A stretch of DNA of 44,141 nt from contig CP048685.1 of assembly GCA_015698285.1 (NCBI GenBank), positions 3,877,501 to 3,921,641 of the forward strand. Direction: 5' to 3'. A program made the translations under genes and the position numbers. Shown one piece after another: positions 35,830-42,843 of the stretch (position 1 is the stretch's first letter; each line of letters begins with the position of its first letter). The DNA comes from Candidatus Nitronauta litoralis. GTDB lineage: Bacteria > Nitrospinota > Nitrospinia > Nitrospinales > Nitrospinaceae. The notes under the pieces are model-generated. The model did not search any database, was not told where the DNA came from, and worked only from the letters and a program-made list of their open reading frames with translations.

Positions 35830-36357
35830 CTACACGCCTTTTTCTTTAGCAATGTACTCCCAGACTTCGCGGGGATGTTCCCGCAGATCCTCGATATCCT
35901 GCCAGATATTACGTATCATTCCGGTTTTATCAATCACCATGGTTGTACGGTGGACCCGGGTTTCAAGTTCATCAAACTGGTTTTTTTCCTCACGGATGAC
36001 ACCATATAATTCGGTCACTTCCTTTTTCTCATCCGCAACCAGGCTGAAGCCCAGTTGATAAACCTCGATAAACTGGCGGTGGGAATTGACTCCATTTTGG
36101 CTGATTGCCAATAGTTCGATTTCTTTAGTGGTGAATTTCCGATTGTACCCGTTAAATGACACCAGCAGGCGGGTGTCTTCCGGGCTGGAATCCTGATGAT
36201 AAAATACAAGGACCACCCATTTCTTACCTTCGTAATCCTTCAGCTTGAACCGAACCCCATCTTCATGTGAGGGACTCGTCGCCCCGGCCTTGTAACCATA
36301 AACTCCGGGAAGATCGAAATTAGGCGCACGATCCCCTGGTTCCAGTTTTTGCCCCAT
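35830..36357 (-). CDS. Peroxiredoxin-fold protein lacking peroxidatic cysteine
   Basis: A 175-residue AhpC/TSA-like protein. The fold signature is clear: PGDRAPNFDLPG, KWVVLVFYHQDSSPEDT, VNSHRQF, FSLVADEKKEVTELYGV and RTTMVIDKTGMI. At the usual PxxxTPxC site it reads SSPEDT: Asp61 occupies the peroxidatic Cys position, and the whole protein contains no cysteine. I confirmed GAC at this codon on the minus strand. It cannot be a thiol peroxidase by the known mechanism; a binding or regulatory role, or loss of function, is likelier. GAGGG precedes the ATG. Confidence 0.88.
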   Translation of the reverse strand: MGQKLEPGDRAPNFDLPGVYGYKAGATSPSHEDGVRFKLKDYEGKKWVVLVFYHQDSSPEDTRLLVSFNGYNRKFTTKEIELLAISQNGVNSHRQFIEVYQLGFSLVADEKKEVTELYGVIREEKNQFDELETRVHRTTMVIDKTGMIRNIWQDIEDLREHPREVWEYIAKEKGV

Positions 36358-36514
36358 GTTTCCCTCGGGTAATAGATTTAGCGCACCTTTGTATTCCTAA
36401 CCGGATGGAACCAAAAACTGCCCTGGCTATATCCCGATCTGGAAGAAGTGCTTATGTGAGTTAAGAAATAATCAGCGCCCGTTTTCAGAAGGCCATTTCC
36501 TAAATTCCCGTTTC

Positions 36515-36847
36515 TTAACTTGGCGGGTTTTCGTCAAACGCGGCCTTGAGCAAAGGCTCCACTTCACCTTTAGCTTCCATATCATCCAGGATATCCGTGT
36601 CGCCGTAAAACTTGCCGTCGATAAATACTTTGGGCAGTGTAGGCCAGTTTGTCATTTTATTCAGCGCTTCCCGCTTTTCCATGTTGGGTAGTACATTGAC
36701 TACTTCAAACGGATAGCCATATTTTTGGAAAAACTGGATAGTCTCCACTGTAAAGCCGCATTGCGGAGCCGTTTTGGTGCCTTTGCCATAAATCAGGATT
36801 TTATTCTGAGCTATTTCGTCTTTGATTTCTTCTTCAAATGCAGACAT
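36515..36847 (-). CDS. grxD: Monothiol glutaredoxin (GrxD/Grx5 type)
   Basis: A 110-residue protein of the monothiol glutaredoxin family. The active-site region is KGTKTAPQCGFT with single Cys30, whereas the family consensus is CGFS. WPTLPKVFIDGKFYGDTDIL is the glutathione and Fe-S-binding loop, close to the normal WPTxPQVFxxGxxxGGCD, here with Tyr-Gly-Asp-Thr in place of GGC. These proteins carry [2Fe-2S] clusters with glutathione and partner with BolA. A bolA gene is 63 nt upstream on the same strand. Its ribosome site (GAGGAA) is clear. Confidence 0.94.
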   Translation of the reverse strand: MSAFEEEIKDEIAQNKILIYGKGTKTAPQCGFTVETIQFFQKYGYPFEVVNVLPNMEKREALNKMTNWPTLPKVFIDGKFYGDTDILDDMEAKGEVEPLLKAAFDENPPS

Positions 36848-36910
36848 TGATGGTTCCTCACTCTGGAAAACGTTGATTTCAAATTGTGTTCAAAATAGGA
36901 CTCCGGCAAG

Positions 36911-37144
36911 TTAGCCGGGGACATCTGTCTTGATTTCCGCCGCATGGACACGCCCATCAGCCATAGCAGTACTCAGGCAATCCTGGACCATGCGATGCCG
37001 GTCCATAATGCCTACGTCCGCAAAAGCCTTTGACGTTACATGGATTATGAAATGATCCGACATACCTGTCTTGTCCATAACATTGACCTCGGCATCGGAA
37101 ATTTTGTCGGTGATGAGTTTGATTAAATCGGGAATGCTGATCAT
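36911..37144 (-). CDS. bolA: BolA family protein
   Basis: A 77-residue protein with the BolA class II fold: MISIPDLIKLITDKISDAEVNVMDKTG, then HFIIHVTSKAFADVGIMDRHRMVQDCL, whose R-H-R-M-V motif is characteristic, and a C-terminal VHAAEIKT strand. BolA binds monothiol glutaredoxins in [2Fe-2S] heterocomplexes that take part in Fe-S trafficking and iron sensing. It is directly upstream of grxD on the minus strand, a classic pair. GAGG lies upstream of the ATG, somewhat far. Confidence 0.93.
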   Translation of the reverse strand: MISIPDLIKLITDKISDAEVNVMDKTGMSDHFIIHVTSKAFADVGIMDRHRMVQDCLSTAMADGRVHAAEIKTDVPG

Positions 37145-37588
37145 AATTAAATTCTTACCTCACTTTTTACCTAAATGCATTCATTCAGTTGTATTTATTG
37201 GATTCAAAAATCCCTTTCAGGATTTATTATATTTCAGGATGACAGTCCGCACAACTCCTTGCCTCAAAATCAAATAAAAACAATTTATAAAATAAAATCA
37301 ATAATTTACAATATAATAACTAAAGTGAAATAGCAACCTGCAGGTTTGCGCGATAGAGTCATTTCCAGTATAATTTTGATGCTAACAAGACTTTTTTGCA
37401 CCATGATCTGCGATGATCAGAGCAACTAAGTCAGGCAATGTTAAAATTTAGAAGGCATGTTTAAATCCTAATGTAAAATTCTTAATCTAAATAGTAGAGG
37501 CTAAATCAAGTCTCTAAAGTAATTGTTCCAAAAAGCCTTTTTTGGCTTTCGAAGGACCATAAAAAAGTTATTCTGGAGACCCAACGAT
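37145..37588. other. 444-nt divergent intergenic region between bolA and the A-type carrier
   Basis: This AT-rich stretch probably holds promoters for both bolA-grxD and the Fe-S carrier gene. A 6-bp stem AAAGCC/GGCTTT around a TTTTTT loop lies at 37532-37549, near the carrier gene. I see no convincing coding frame; short frames from 37174 are not supported by a ribosome site. Confidence 0.4.
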
Positions 37589-37930
37589 ATGACCACCACA
37601 ACCCAGTTTGTTTCCATAACCCCACTTGCAGCAGAAGAAGTAAAAAAATTGATTGCTGCAGAAGAAAAACCGGGTATCGGGCTTCGTCTTGGCGTAAAAG
37701 GCGGAGGTTGTTCCGGCTTGTCCTATGACTTGGATTTCACCCCTGAGGAAAAAGGCGATACTGTTGTCGATTCTGACGGATTTAAGATATTCATGGATGC
37801 CAAAAGCCTTATCTATCTTAAAGGCATGCAGCTCGATTATCAGGCAGGGCTTCAAGGAAAAGGCTTTGTCTTCGTCAATCCCAATGCCAAATCTACTTGT
37901 GGTTGCGGTGAATCATTCTCACTCACCTGA
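37589..37930 (+). CDS. iscA: A-type Fe-S cluster carrier (IscA/ErpA/HesB family)
   Basis: A 113-residue protein. The three conserved cysteines are in GGGCSGLSY and STCGCGESF near the C-terminus, with the usual DSDGFKIFMDAKSLIYLKGMQLDY centre. It receives and delivers [2Fe-2S]/[4Fe-4S] clusters. The ATG at 37589 has CTGGAG 10 nt upstream; an upstream in-frame extension of 22 residues lacks support. A terminator and then a YgfZ-TPR gene follow, and bolA-grxD are divergent, so the site is a Fe-S assembly neighbourhood. Confidence 0.95.
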   Translation: MTTTTQFVSITPLAAEEVKKLIAAEEKPGIGLRLGVKGGGCSGLSYDLDFTPEEKGDTVVDSDGFKIFMDAKSLIYLKGMQLDYQAGLQGKGFVFVNPNAKSTCGCGESFSLT

Positions 37931-37954
37931 GTCCAAATAAACAATAAATTTACT

Positions 37955-37990
37955 GCAGCGCATCCGGCTCCGGCCGATGCGCTGTTTTTG
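37955..37990 (+). terminator. Rho-independent terminator after the A-type carrier gene
   Basis: CAGCGCATC (37955-37963) pairs with GATGCGCTG (37976-37984), with inner GGC/GCC pairs, followed by TTTTTGTTT. It lies 24 nt after the stop and 19 nt before the YgfZ-TPR start. Confidence 0.88.
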
Positions 37991-38009
37991 TTTCGCCAAA
38001 TCGGCTCTT

Positions 38010-39746
38010 ATGATCACTATGACACAAACCACCTCTATAGAAGCAGAATACAGGCGCGTTCGCGAAGCTTGCGCCTATTTCTGGATGGAAACCTGGCAGA
38101 TCGGTTTTATTGAAGGTGAAGACGCTTTTTCATTCCTTCAAACTCAGACAACCAACGATTGCCTTGCACTCAAAACGGGGGAAGGATGTGCAAACGCCAT
38201 TGTCACCCGCAAAGGTAACCTGCGAGGCACTTTCACCCTTTACAAAACCGGAGACAACGCCGGGTTTCTATTAATGGAAAGAAATCAGGCGGATCAGGTG
38301 ATTGACTCCTTGAAAGAATTTCACTTTCGCGAAGCCTTGACTTTTACCAGGGAGATTCCCGAATTCTGCTTGCTCGGACTTCAAGGCCCTAAAACCCTGG
38401 CTATTCTCAATGAATTGACCGGTCAGATTCTTCTGGACTTTAAAACAAGCGAAGCCCGTGAATTGGAAATCAAAAACCATAAAGTATGGGCTCTGGAAAA
38501 AAGCCTGACTGGCGAAACAGGCCTGGTATTGGCTTTCGAGGAATCAGCCCGCACCCTTATTTTTGAGGCCATAAAAGAAACAGGAAAGACTGCCGGGCTG
38601 GGCCCCGTCAGCCAGGAAGCGCTGGAGATTCTTCGCATTGAAGCAGGGTTGCCGGTCTATGGACTGGACATGGATGAAAAAATGCTTCTGCCAGAAACGG
38701 GCCTGGAGCACACGGCTGTAAGCTATCACAAAGGATGCTATACAGGGCAGGAGGTCATTGCCAGACTGAAAACTTACGGTGCTCCCTCATTTGCATTGAT
38801 GGGAATCTCCCTTGAAGAAGGGGCCTCTGAGCTTCAGCATAATGCCGAAATGAAACTTGGGAACAAACGACTGGGTGTGGTCAAAAGCGGCGTTTATTCA
38901 CCAGGCCTTGAGAAAAATATCGCCCTTGCCTACATTCAGAAAAATTATCGCAGCCCTGACAAGACCCTTGAGGTTTCAGTTGATGGCAAACCCCTTAAAA
39001 TCAAGACCGCCCTCTTGCCCTTCTACCAACCGGTCTCCAACCTCTCGAGAGCCAAGGAATTGCACCAACAGGCTATGGAAATCTACAAAAAGGAAGACGA
39101 TCTGGACCGCCCTATCGCCTTGCTGAGAGAGGCTATCGCCCTGGCTCCCAAATTTGCTCTGGGTTATGAAGCACTCGGGGTGTTGCTATCCAAGCAAAAC
39201 AAACTGGACGAAGCAATCGCTCTTATGAAACGGTTGGTAGAGATTGATCCAAGCGAAATCATGGCTCACTCCAACCTGTCCGTCTACTACATGCAACAAG
39301 GCCGGATTGAGGAAGCTGAAGCGGAAAAGGGAGAAGCCACAGCCATACAGTTCGAAAAAATTATAGAGGAAAAACAAAAAGAAAAAGCCCAGGCAGCGAA
39401 GTCGAAGGAACAGGAAGCGGAGCGCGAACGGCAGGTCGGTATGTTCAAACAGGTTCTTGAGATCGACCCTGTGGACCAGGTAGCCAATTTCGGTCTGGGG
39501 ACCATCTATTTTGAAAAAGGACTTTACGAAGAAGCACTGGGACCGCTCCAAACGGTTGTGGAAAATTTTAAAGACTACTCTGCGGCCTACCTGGCCTTGG
39601 GAAAAACTCTGGAGCAGCTGGAACAAAAGGACCGCGCCACAGAGGTATACAAGGACGGTATTGCCGCCGCTTCCAAAAAAGGTGACCTGATGCCACTGCG
39701 CGATATGCAAAATCGGTTGAATAAACTAACCGATAACGCAACCTGA
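38010..39746 (+). CDS. ygfZ: YgfZ/GcvT-like folate-binding protein fused to TPR domain
   Basis: A 578-residue protein from the ATG at 38010 (another ATG at 38019); a frame beginning at 37977 lies in the preceding terminator and is rejected. Residues about 1-340 are the GcvT-like YgfZ domain, with IEGEDAFSFLQTQTTNDC, RKGNLRGTFTLYKTG and the diagnostic YHKGCYTGQEVIARL. YgfZ needs folate and helps repair or assemble Fe-S enzymes. Residues about 345-575 are TPR repeats (AIALAPKFALGYEALGVLL, VEIDPSEIMAHSNLSVYYM, LEIDPVDQVANFGLGTIYF) with an intervening charged coiled coil. Standard YgfZ is near 325 residues, so the TPR part is an addition. Confidence 0.9.
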   Translation: MITMTQTTSIEAEYRRVREACAYFWMETWQIGFIEGEDAFSFLQTQTTNDCLALKTGEGCANAIVTRKGNLRGTFTLYKTGDNAGFLLMERNQADQVIDSLKEFHFREALTFTREIPEFCLLGLQGPKTLAILNELTGQILLDFKTSEARELEIKNHKVWALEKSLTGETGLVLAFEESARTLIFEAIKETGKTAGLGPVSQEALEILRIEAGLPVYGLDMDEKMLLPETGLEHTAVSYHKGCYTGQEVIARLKTYGAPSFALMGISLEEGASELQHNAEMKLGNKRLGVVKSGVYSPGLEKNIALAYIQKNYRSPDKTLEVSVDGKPLKIKTALLPFYQPVSNLSRAKELHQQAMEIYKKEDDLDRPIALLREAIALAPKFALGYEALGVLLSKQNKLDEAIALMKRLVEIDPSEIMAHSNLSVYYMQQGRIEEAEAEKGEATAIQFEKIIEEKQKEKAQAAKSKEQEAERERQVGMFKQVLEIDPVDQVANFGLGTIYFEKGLYEEALGPLQTVVENFKDYSAAYLALGKTLEQLEQKDRATEVYKDGIAAASKKGDLMPLRDMQNRLNKLTDNAT

Positions 39747-39759
39747 TCTTGAGTCCAGC

Positions 39760-41568
39760 TTAACTTTCACATTCTTCTCCCTGCCGCTTTAAAAATCCCC
39801 AAAGATCAGCTCCTGGCGCCAAAACCTCCTTATTCAACAATCCCTGGGTGATGGAAACTCCGTGGTCCATCAAAAACCAGAAGCGCAGCAGAAATTTTTC
39901 TTCAGTCGTTGTATATGGGTCTTCCCACTCTGTAACCGACTTGTAAGCCTCAACCTTTTCAAAAAGGGTTTTGGGAACAACCAACCGTTTTTTCTTAAGA
40001 AAATTATTGTAACCTTCTTTGACAAGCGGAACAAAGTCCTTCCGGCTGACCTTGATCAACTCCGATACGCTTGGAACTTCCGCCATATGGTAATGAAAAA
40101 ACTTCAGCTTGTAATACTGATGTACCGTCGCAAGCCTGAAAAAACAATGCAGCCCGACAACCGATTCCCCGTAATGCCGGATCAAATACCTCCGGATCAG
40201 GCTTTTTCCAATTTGCAGTAATAATTTGTTCAGGCGCCCACGGTCAAACAGGTGAATTCGAACTGTGCTCAAATGCTTGCAGCATTGTTCTTCAATATCG
40301 GCCTTGAGCTTTTGTGATTGTCGAGGAACCCGATACCAGTATATCTCGTCCTGTGCTACCTTGAGGCACGTGCGGAAGGCATCAGCAATCTGGTGGTTAT
40401 TGGCACGTTTGGCATGTCTTGCCACCTGGTAGGCATTTTCCGTTGAGAACCCAAGCTCAATCAATTGCCCCTGAAATTCGCGGCGGGCTCCCATCAAATG
40501 CCCCCCTCTTTCACGGATGTGATCCTTCGCCTTTTTTATCCCACGCAGCGCCAGGCTGACATCTCTTGGAATCAGTGTAAGCCCCAATTCCCTGGCAAAA
40601 TCGTAAATTTCCTCCAGGGTTTTGTAATTTAGTTTATCGATGAAGAGGAACTTCTGGATGTGCTTTTCCTCAAACCCGCACTCTTCAAAAATCGTTATTT
40701 TTTTGTACTTCACCTCTTCCCAGAACTTTCGGGTACCCTCTTTTTTCGAAAATTGTTGTTCGATTTCAGAGCGGGCTTTAAAAAAATAACTCCGCATCAA
40801 ATACCACTTTGAATGAAGGGTGCTCTCTACAATCCATCTGTATTTTGCAGTGAGCACTGTTAACTTGGGATCATCCAGTATTGCTATATCTCCAGTATCA
40901 AGAACATAGCCTAGCAGTTCAAGGTGACGCTCCAGAAGAATGGGATTAATTTGTTCAATGAATTTTCTATAAATAGTTTTCCATCGAAAAACTTCCGGAC
41001 CTTTAGTTTCAGGAGATACTTTTTTCAATTCCTCCTTGATCGCTTTCAATCCCATTTTCTCAATTTTCTGGAAAAGGGCATCACGCGCCAGAATATCCCT
41101 GATTTTAACCTGTTTCAGACGGTTGATTACCTTGGGAACTGCTTCGGAAATTACAGCGGTGATTTCAGGAAAGGTTTCAGCCTTGGAAAAATAAATTTCC
41201 GTCATGAGCTTGTAAATGGGCTCAAGTGAGGGTGTCGTTTTTTTGGATAATTGACCGTACTGGTCGAAATCAAGTGTCTTTGTTCCGGCCTGGCAGGACC
41301 GTATATCATTAAGATACGATCGGGCCTGTTGGAGTTCATCTTCCTGAACAAACGGATCATTAATGACGCGAAGAAAAAGTGATTCCGCGCGCTGCAAATC
41401 TCTTTGAGCAAGAAGATCCAACCCCTGGGATAATGGATCAAATACAAACATTGAGTTATCGATGGCTCTAATCTCCGAAGAATTTTTGGGAGCCGAAATT
41501 TCCAGGAATGTTATGCACTCAGGAGTTTCAGCATCTCCCTGACACATAAAAAATAACAGGCATGACAC
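39760..41568 (-). CDS. Large helical protein of unknown function (602 codons)
   Basis: An open frame of 602 codons with unbroken coding character. The start is uncertain: GTG at 41568 has GGGAG only one base away, while ATG at 41451 (563 residues) begins MFVFDPLSQGLDLLAQRDLQ, which looks like a natural start. Residues about 45-100 resemble a TPR-type helix pair (LAQRDLQRAESLFLRVI). The rest is mostly alpha-helical, basic and aromatic (SKWYLMRSYFFKARSEIEQQF, RKFWEEVKYKKITIF, KFFHYHMAEVP), with no membrane segment. I recognise no family. It converges with ygfZ-TPR, 13 nt apart, and lies downstream of torD across a terminator. Confidence 0.6.
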   Translation of the reverse strand: MSCLLFFMCQGDAETPECITFLEISAPKNSSEIRAIDNSMFVFDPLSQGLDLLAQRDLQRAESLFLRVINDPFVQEDELQQARSYLNDIRSCQAGTKTLDFDQYGQLSKKTTPSLEPIYKLMTEIYFSKAETFPEITAVISEAVPKVINRLKQVKIRDILARDALFQKIEKMGLKAIKEELKKVSPETKGPEVFRWKTIYRKFIEQINPILLERHLELLGYVLDTGDIAILDDPKLTVLTAKYRWIVESTLHSKWYLMRSYFFKARSEIEQQFSKKEGTRKFWEEVKYKKITIFEECGFEEKHIQKFLFIDKLNYKTLEEIYDFARELGLTLIPRDVSLALRGIKKAKDHIRERGGHLMGARREFQGQLIELGFSTENAYQVARHAKRANNHQIADAFRTCLKVAQDEIYWYRVPRQSQKLKADIEEQCCKHLSTVRIHLFDRGRLNKLLLQIGKSLIRRYLIRHYGESVVGLHCFFRLATVHQYYKLKFFHYHMAEVPSVSELIKVSRKDFVPLVKEGYNNFLKKKRLVVPKTLFEKVEAYKSVTEWEDPYTTTEEKFLLRFWFLMDHGVSITQGLLNKEVLAPGADLWGFLKRQGEECES

Positions 41569-41890
41569 TCCCAGTCAGGAATCAAAAACAAATCAAAACC
41601 GTTTCCACCAAAATTTATGCTTTTGGCTGTGTAATACCGGGACAACCTGAACTTCGAGAGCAATAAGACAGAAACTGCATCCCTAATTAAGATGCCAAAT
41701 GAAATGCCGGGGTTTTAAAATCCTGTAGAATTTTTTTAAATGAATCTGATCATTTTTCTAAATGTAATAACTGAAAAGAATACCGGTTCCGTAGCATCTG
41801 TTTGCTATTTGATAACTTGATTCATTATCAGATATTGTTACCAGCAGTTACTGGAAATTATCCACCCAATATTTATCAAAAGACCTGGAC
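41569..41890. other. 322-nt intergenic stretch, no gene seen
   Basis: This AT-rich sequence separates the torD terminator from the unknown minus-strand gene. No coding frame with a ribosome site is seen. It should contain the promoter of the 602-codon gene. Confidence 0.4.
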
Positions 41891-41926
41891 AAAAAAAAAC
41901 TCCCCGGCAAATACTTGCCAGGGAGT
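41891..41926 (-). terminator. Rho-independent terminator of the nxrB-torD unit (minus strand)
   Basis: On the minus strand ACTCCCTGGCAA pairs with TTGCCGGGGAGT (one G-U pair) around a GTAT loop, followed by nine T. It lies about 22 nt after the torD stop. Confidence 0.92.
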
Positions 41927-41947
41927 GGGAAATATAGTCTTTACCTT

Positions 41948-42775
41948 TTATTTAACTGGCTCACACTCCGCTGGAGCATTAGCAATCAGGTCATTCTCCA
42001 TACTGTAGGACAAGGAGCGATATTCAGGCTCTTCTACTTTAAGTGCCTTTACATCCAGTAACGCGCATTCATTCCGAACGAACAGAGCCAACACATCCAC
42101 CAGATCCTTATACAATCCACGTTCTGCTTTTCTGGCGGTGAAGATACAAAATAAAGGAGTCCAACGGGCAATGTGGTTTCTTAAAAACTTCTTTTCACTC
42201 TGCCGGACAATGGCAATTTTCTTTTCTTCGTGCCCATTACTGACGCCATAAGCTTCCCTGAAACAGCAATAAGAAAGAAAAGCCAGTTCAACAGAAAGAT
42301 GGTCAACGCGCTCTTTACCCCGACTTTTTGGAAATTCAAAACCAAAGGTCTCGTAGAACCCCCCTACCTGGATCAGGACATCAGTCTGTGACTGAATCCC
42401 GCCCTCGGTGCCGTATTGCATTTCATACGGAGGACATTCCTGGGAAACGGCATGACCAAAAACCCGGATGTACTCTTTCTGAACCTCTTTCAACGACATC
42501 TTTGGAAGGTAATTATTAAAACGCCCTACGATTTCCTTAAGAACGGCCCACTCCTGTTCATCCAGGAGACACACGTCCATTGGTTCCAATAGTGATTTGG
42601 GACGGAAGAATTTCCGGTTCCAGGGATAGGTGAAAGCGTTTGACAAAATGTCATAGACCCTGCCGCGGGCCAGTTGAAGCGAAATACGCTGTTCCTTCAC
42701 TTCCTCCAGAGACCCGGTTTCACCAAACTTGACCAGGATTGGATCTTGCTCTTTGTTGGTTACAATATCATTCAT
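41948..42775 (-). CDS. TorD/NarJ-type chaperone for nitrite oxidoreductase
   Basis: A 275-residue soluble chaperone of the TorD/DmsD/NarJ group. The helical core starts RGRVYDILSNAFTYPWNRKFF (about 37-57), and the family motif region is EYIRVFGHAVSQECPPYEMQYG. Such proteins hold the molybdoenzyme catalytic subunit until cofactor and Fe-S clusters are inserted, before Tat export. It lies 68 nt after nxrB on the same strand with AAGGAGAGG before its ATG, so it most likely serves NXR. It is somewhat longer than TorD (about 200), with extra N- and C-terminal tails. Confidence 0.87.
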   Translation of the reverse strand: MNDIVTNKEQDPILVKFGETGSLEEVKEQRISLQLARGRVYDILSNAFTYPWNRKFFRPKSLLEPMDVCLLDEQEWAVLKEIVGRFNNYLPKMSLKEVQKEYIRVFGHAVSQECPPYEMQYGTEGGIQSQTDVLIQVGGFYETFGFEFPKSRGKERVDHLSVELAFLSYCCFREAYGVSNGHEEKKIAIVRQSEKKFLRNHIARWTPLFCIFTARKAERGLYKDLVDVLALFVRNECALLDVKALKVEEPEYRSLSYSMENDLIANAPAECEPVK

Positions 42776-42797
42776 CGTCCTCTCCTTATTACAACCA

Positions 42798-42824
42798 TTC
42801 CGGGGCGGCAGACCCGCCCCGGAA
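42798..42824 (-). promoter_or_regulatory. Strong hairpin between nxrB and torD
   Basis: A perfect 11-bp inverted repeat (TTCCGGGGCGG, 5-nt loop, CCGCCCCGGAA) begins 20 nt after the nxrB stop and is not followed by a T-run on either strand. It is probably a 3' stabiliser or processing site that sets nxrB above torD in message amount, rather than a full terminator. Confidence 0.7.
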
Positions 42825-42843
42825 GTGACAGAGTCCAGGTTTT

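Noticed and set aside
37174-37329. 51-codon plus-strand frame in the bolA/carrier gap
   Set aside because: AT-rich, no ribosome site, and it lies in the probable promoter region.
37977-38009. Upstream extension of the YgfZ-TPR start
   Set aside because: It begins within the terminator of the preceding gene.
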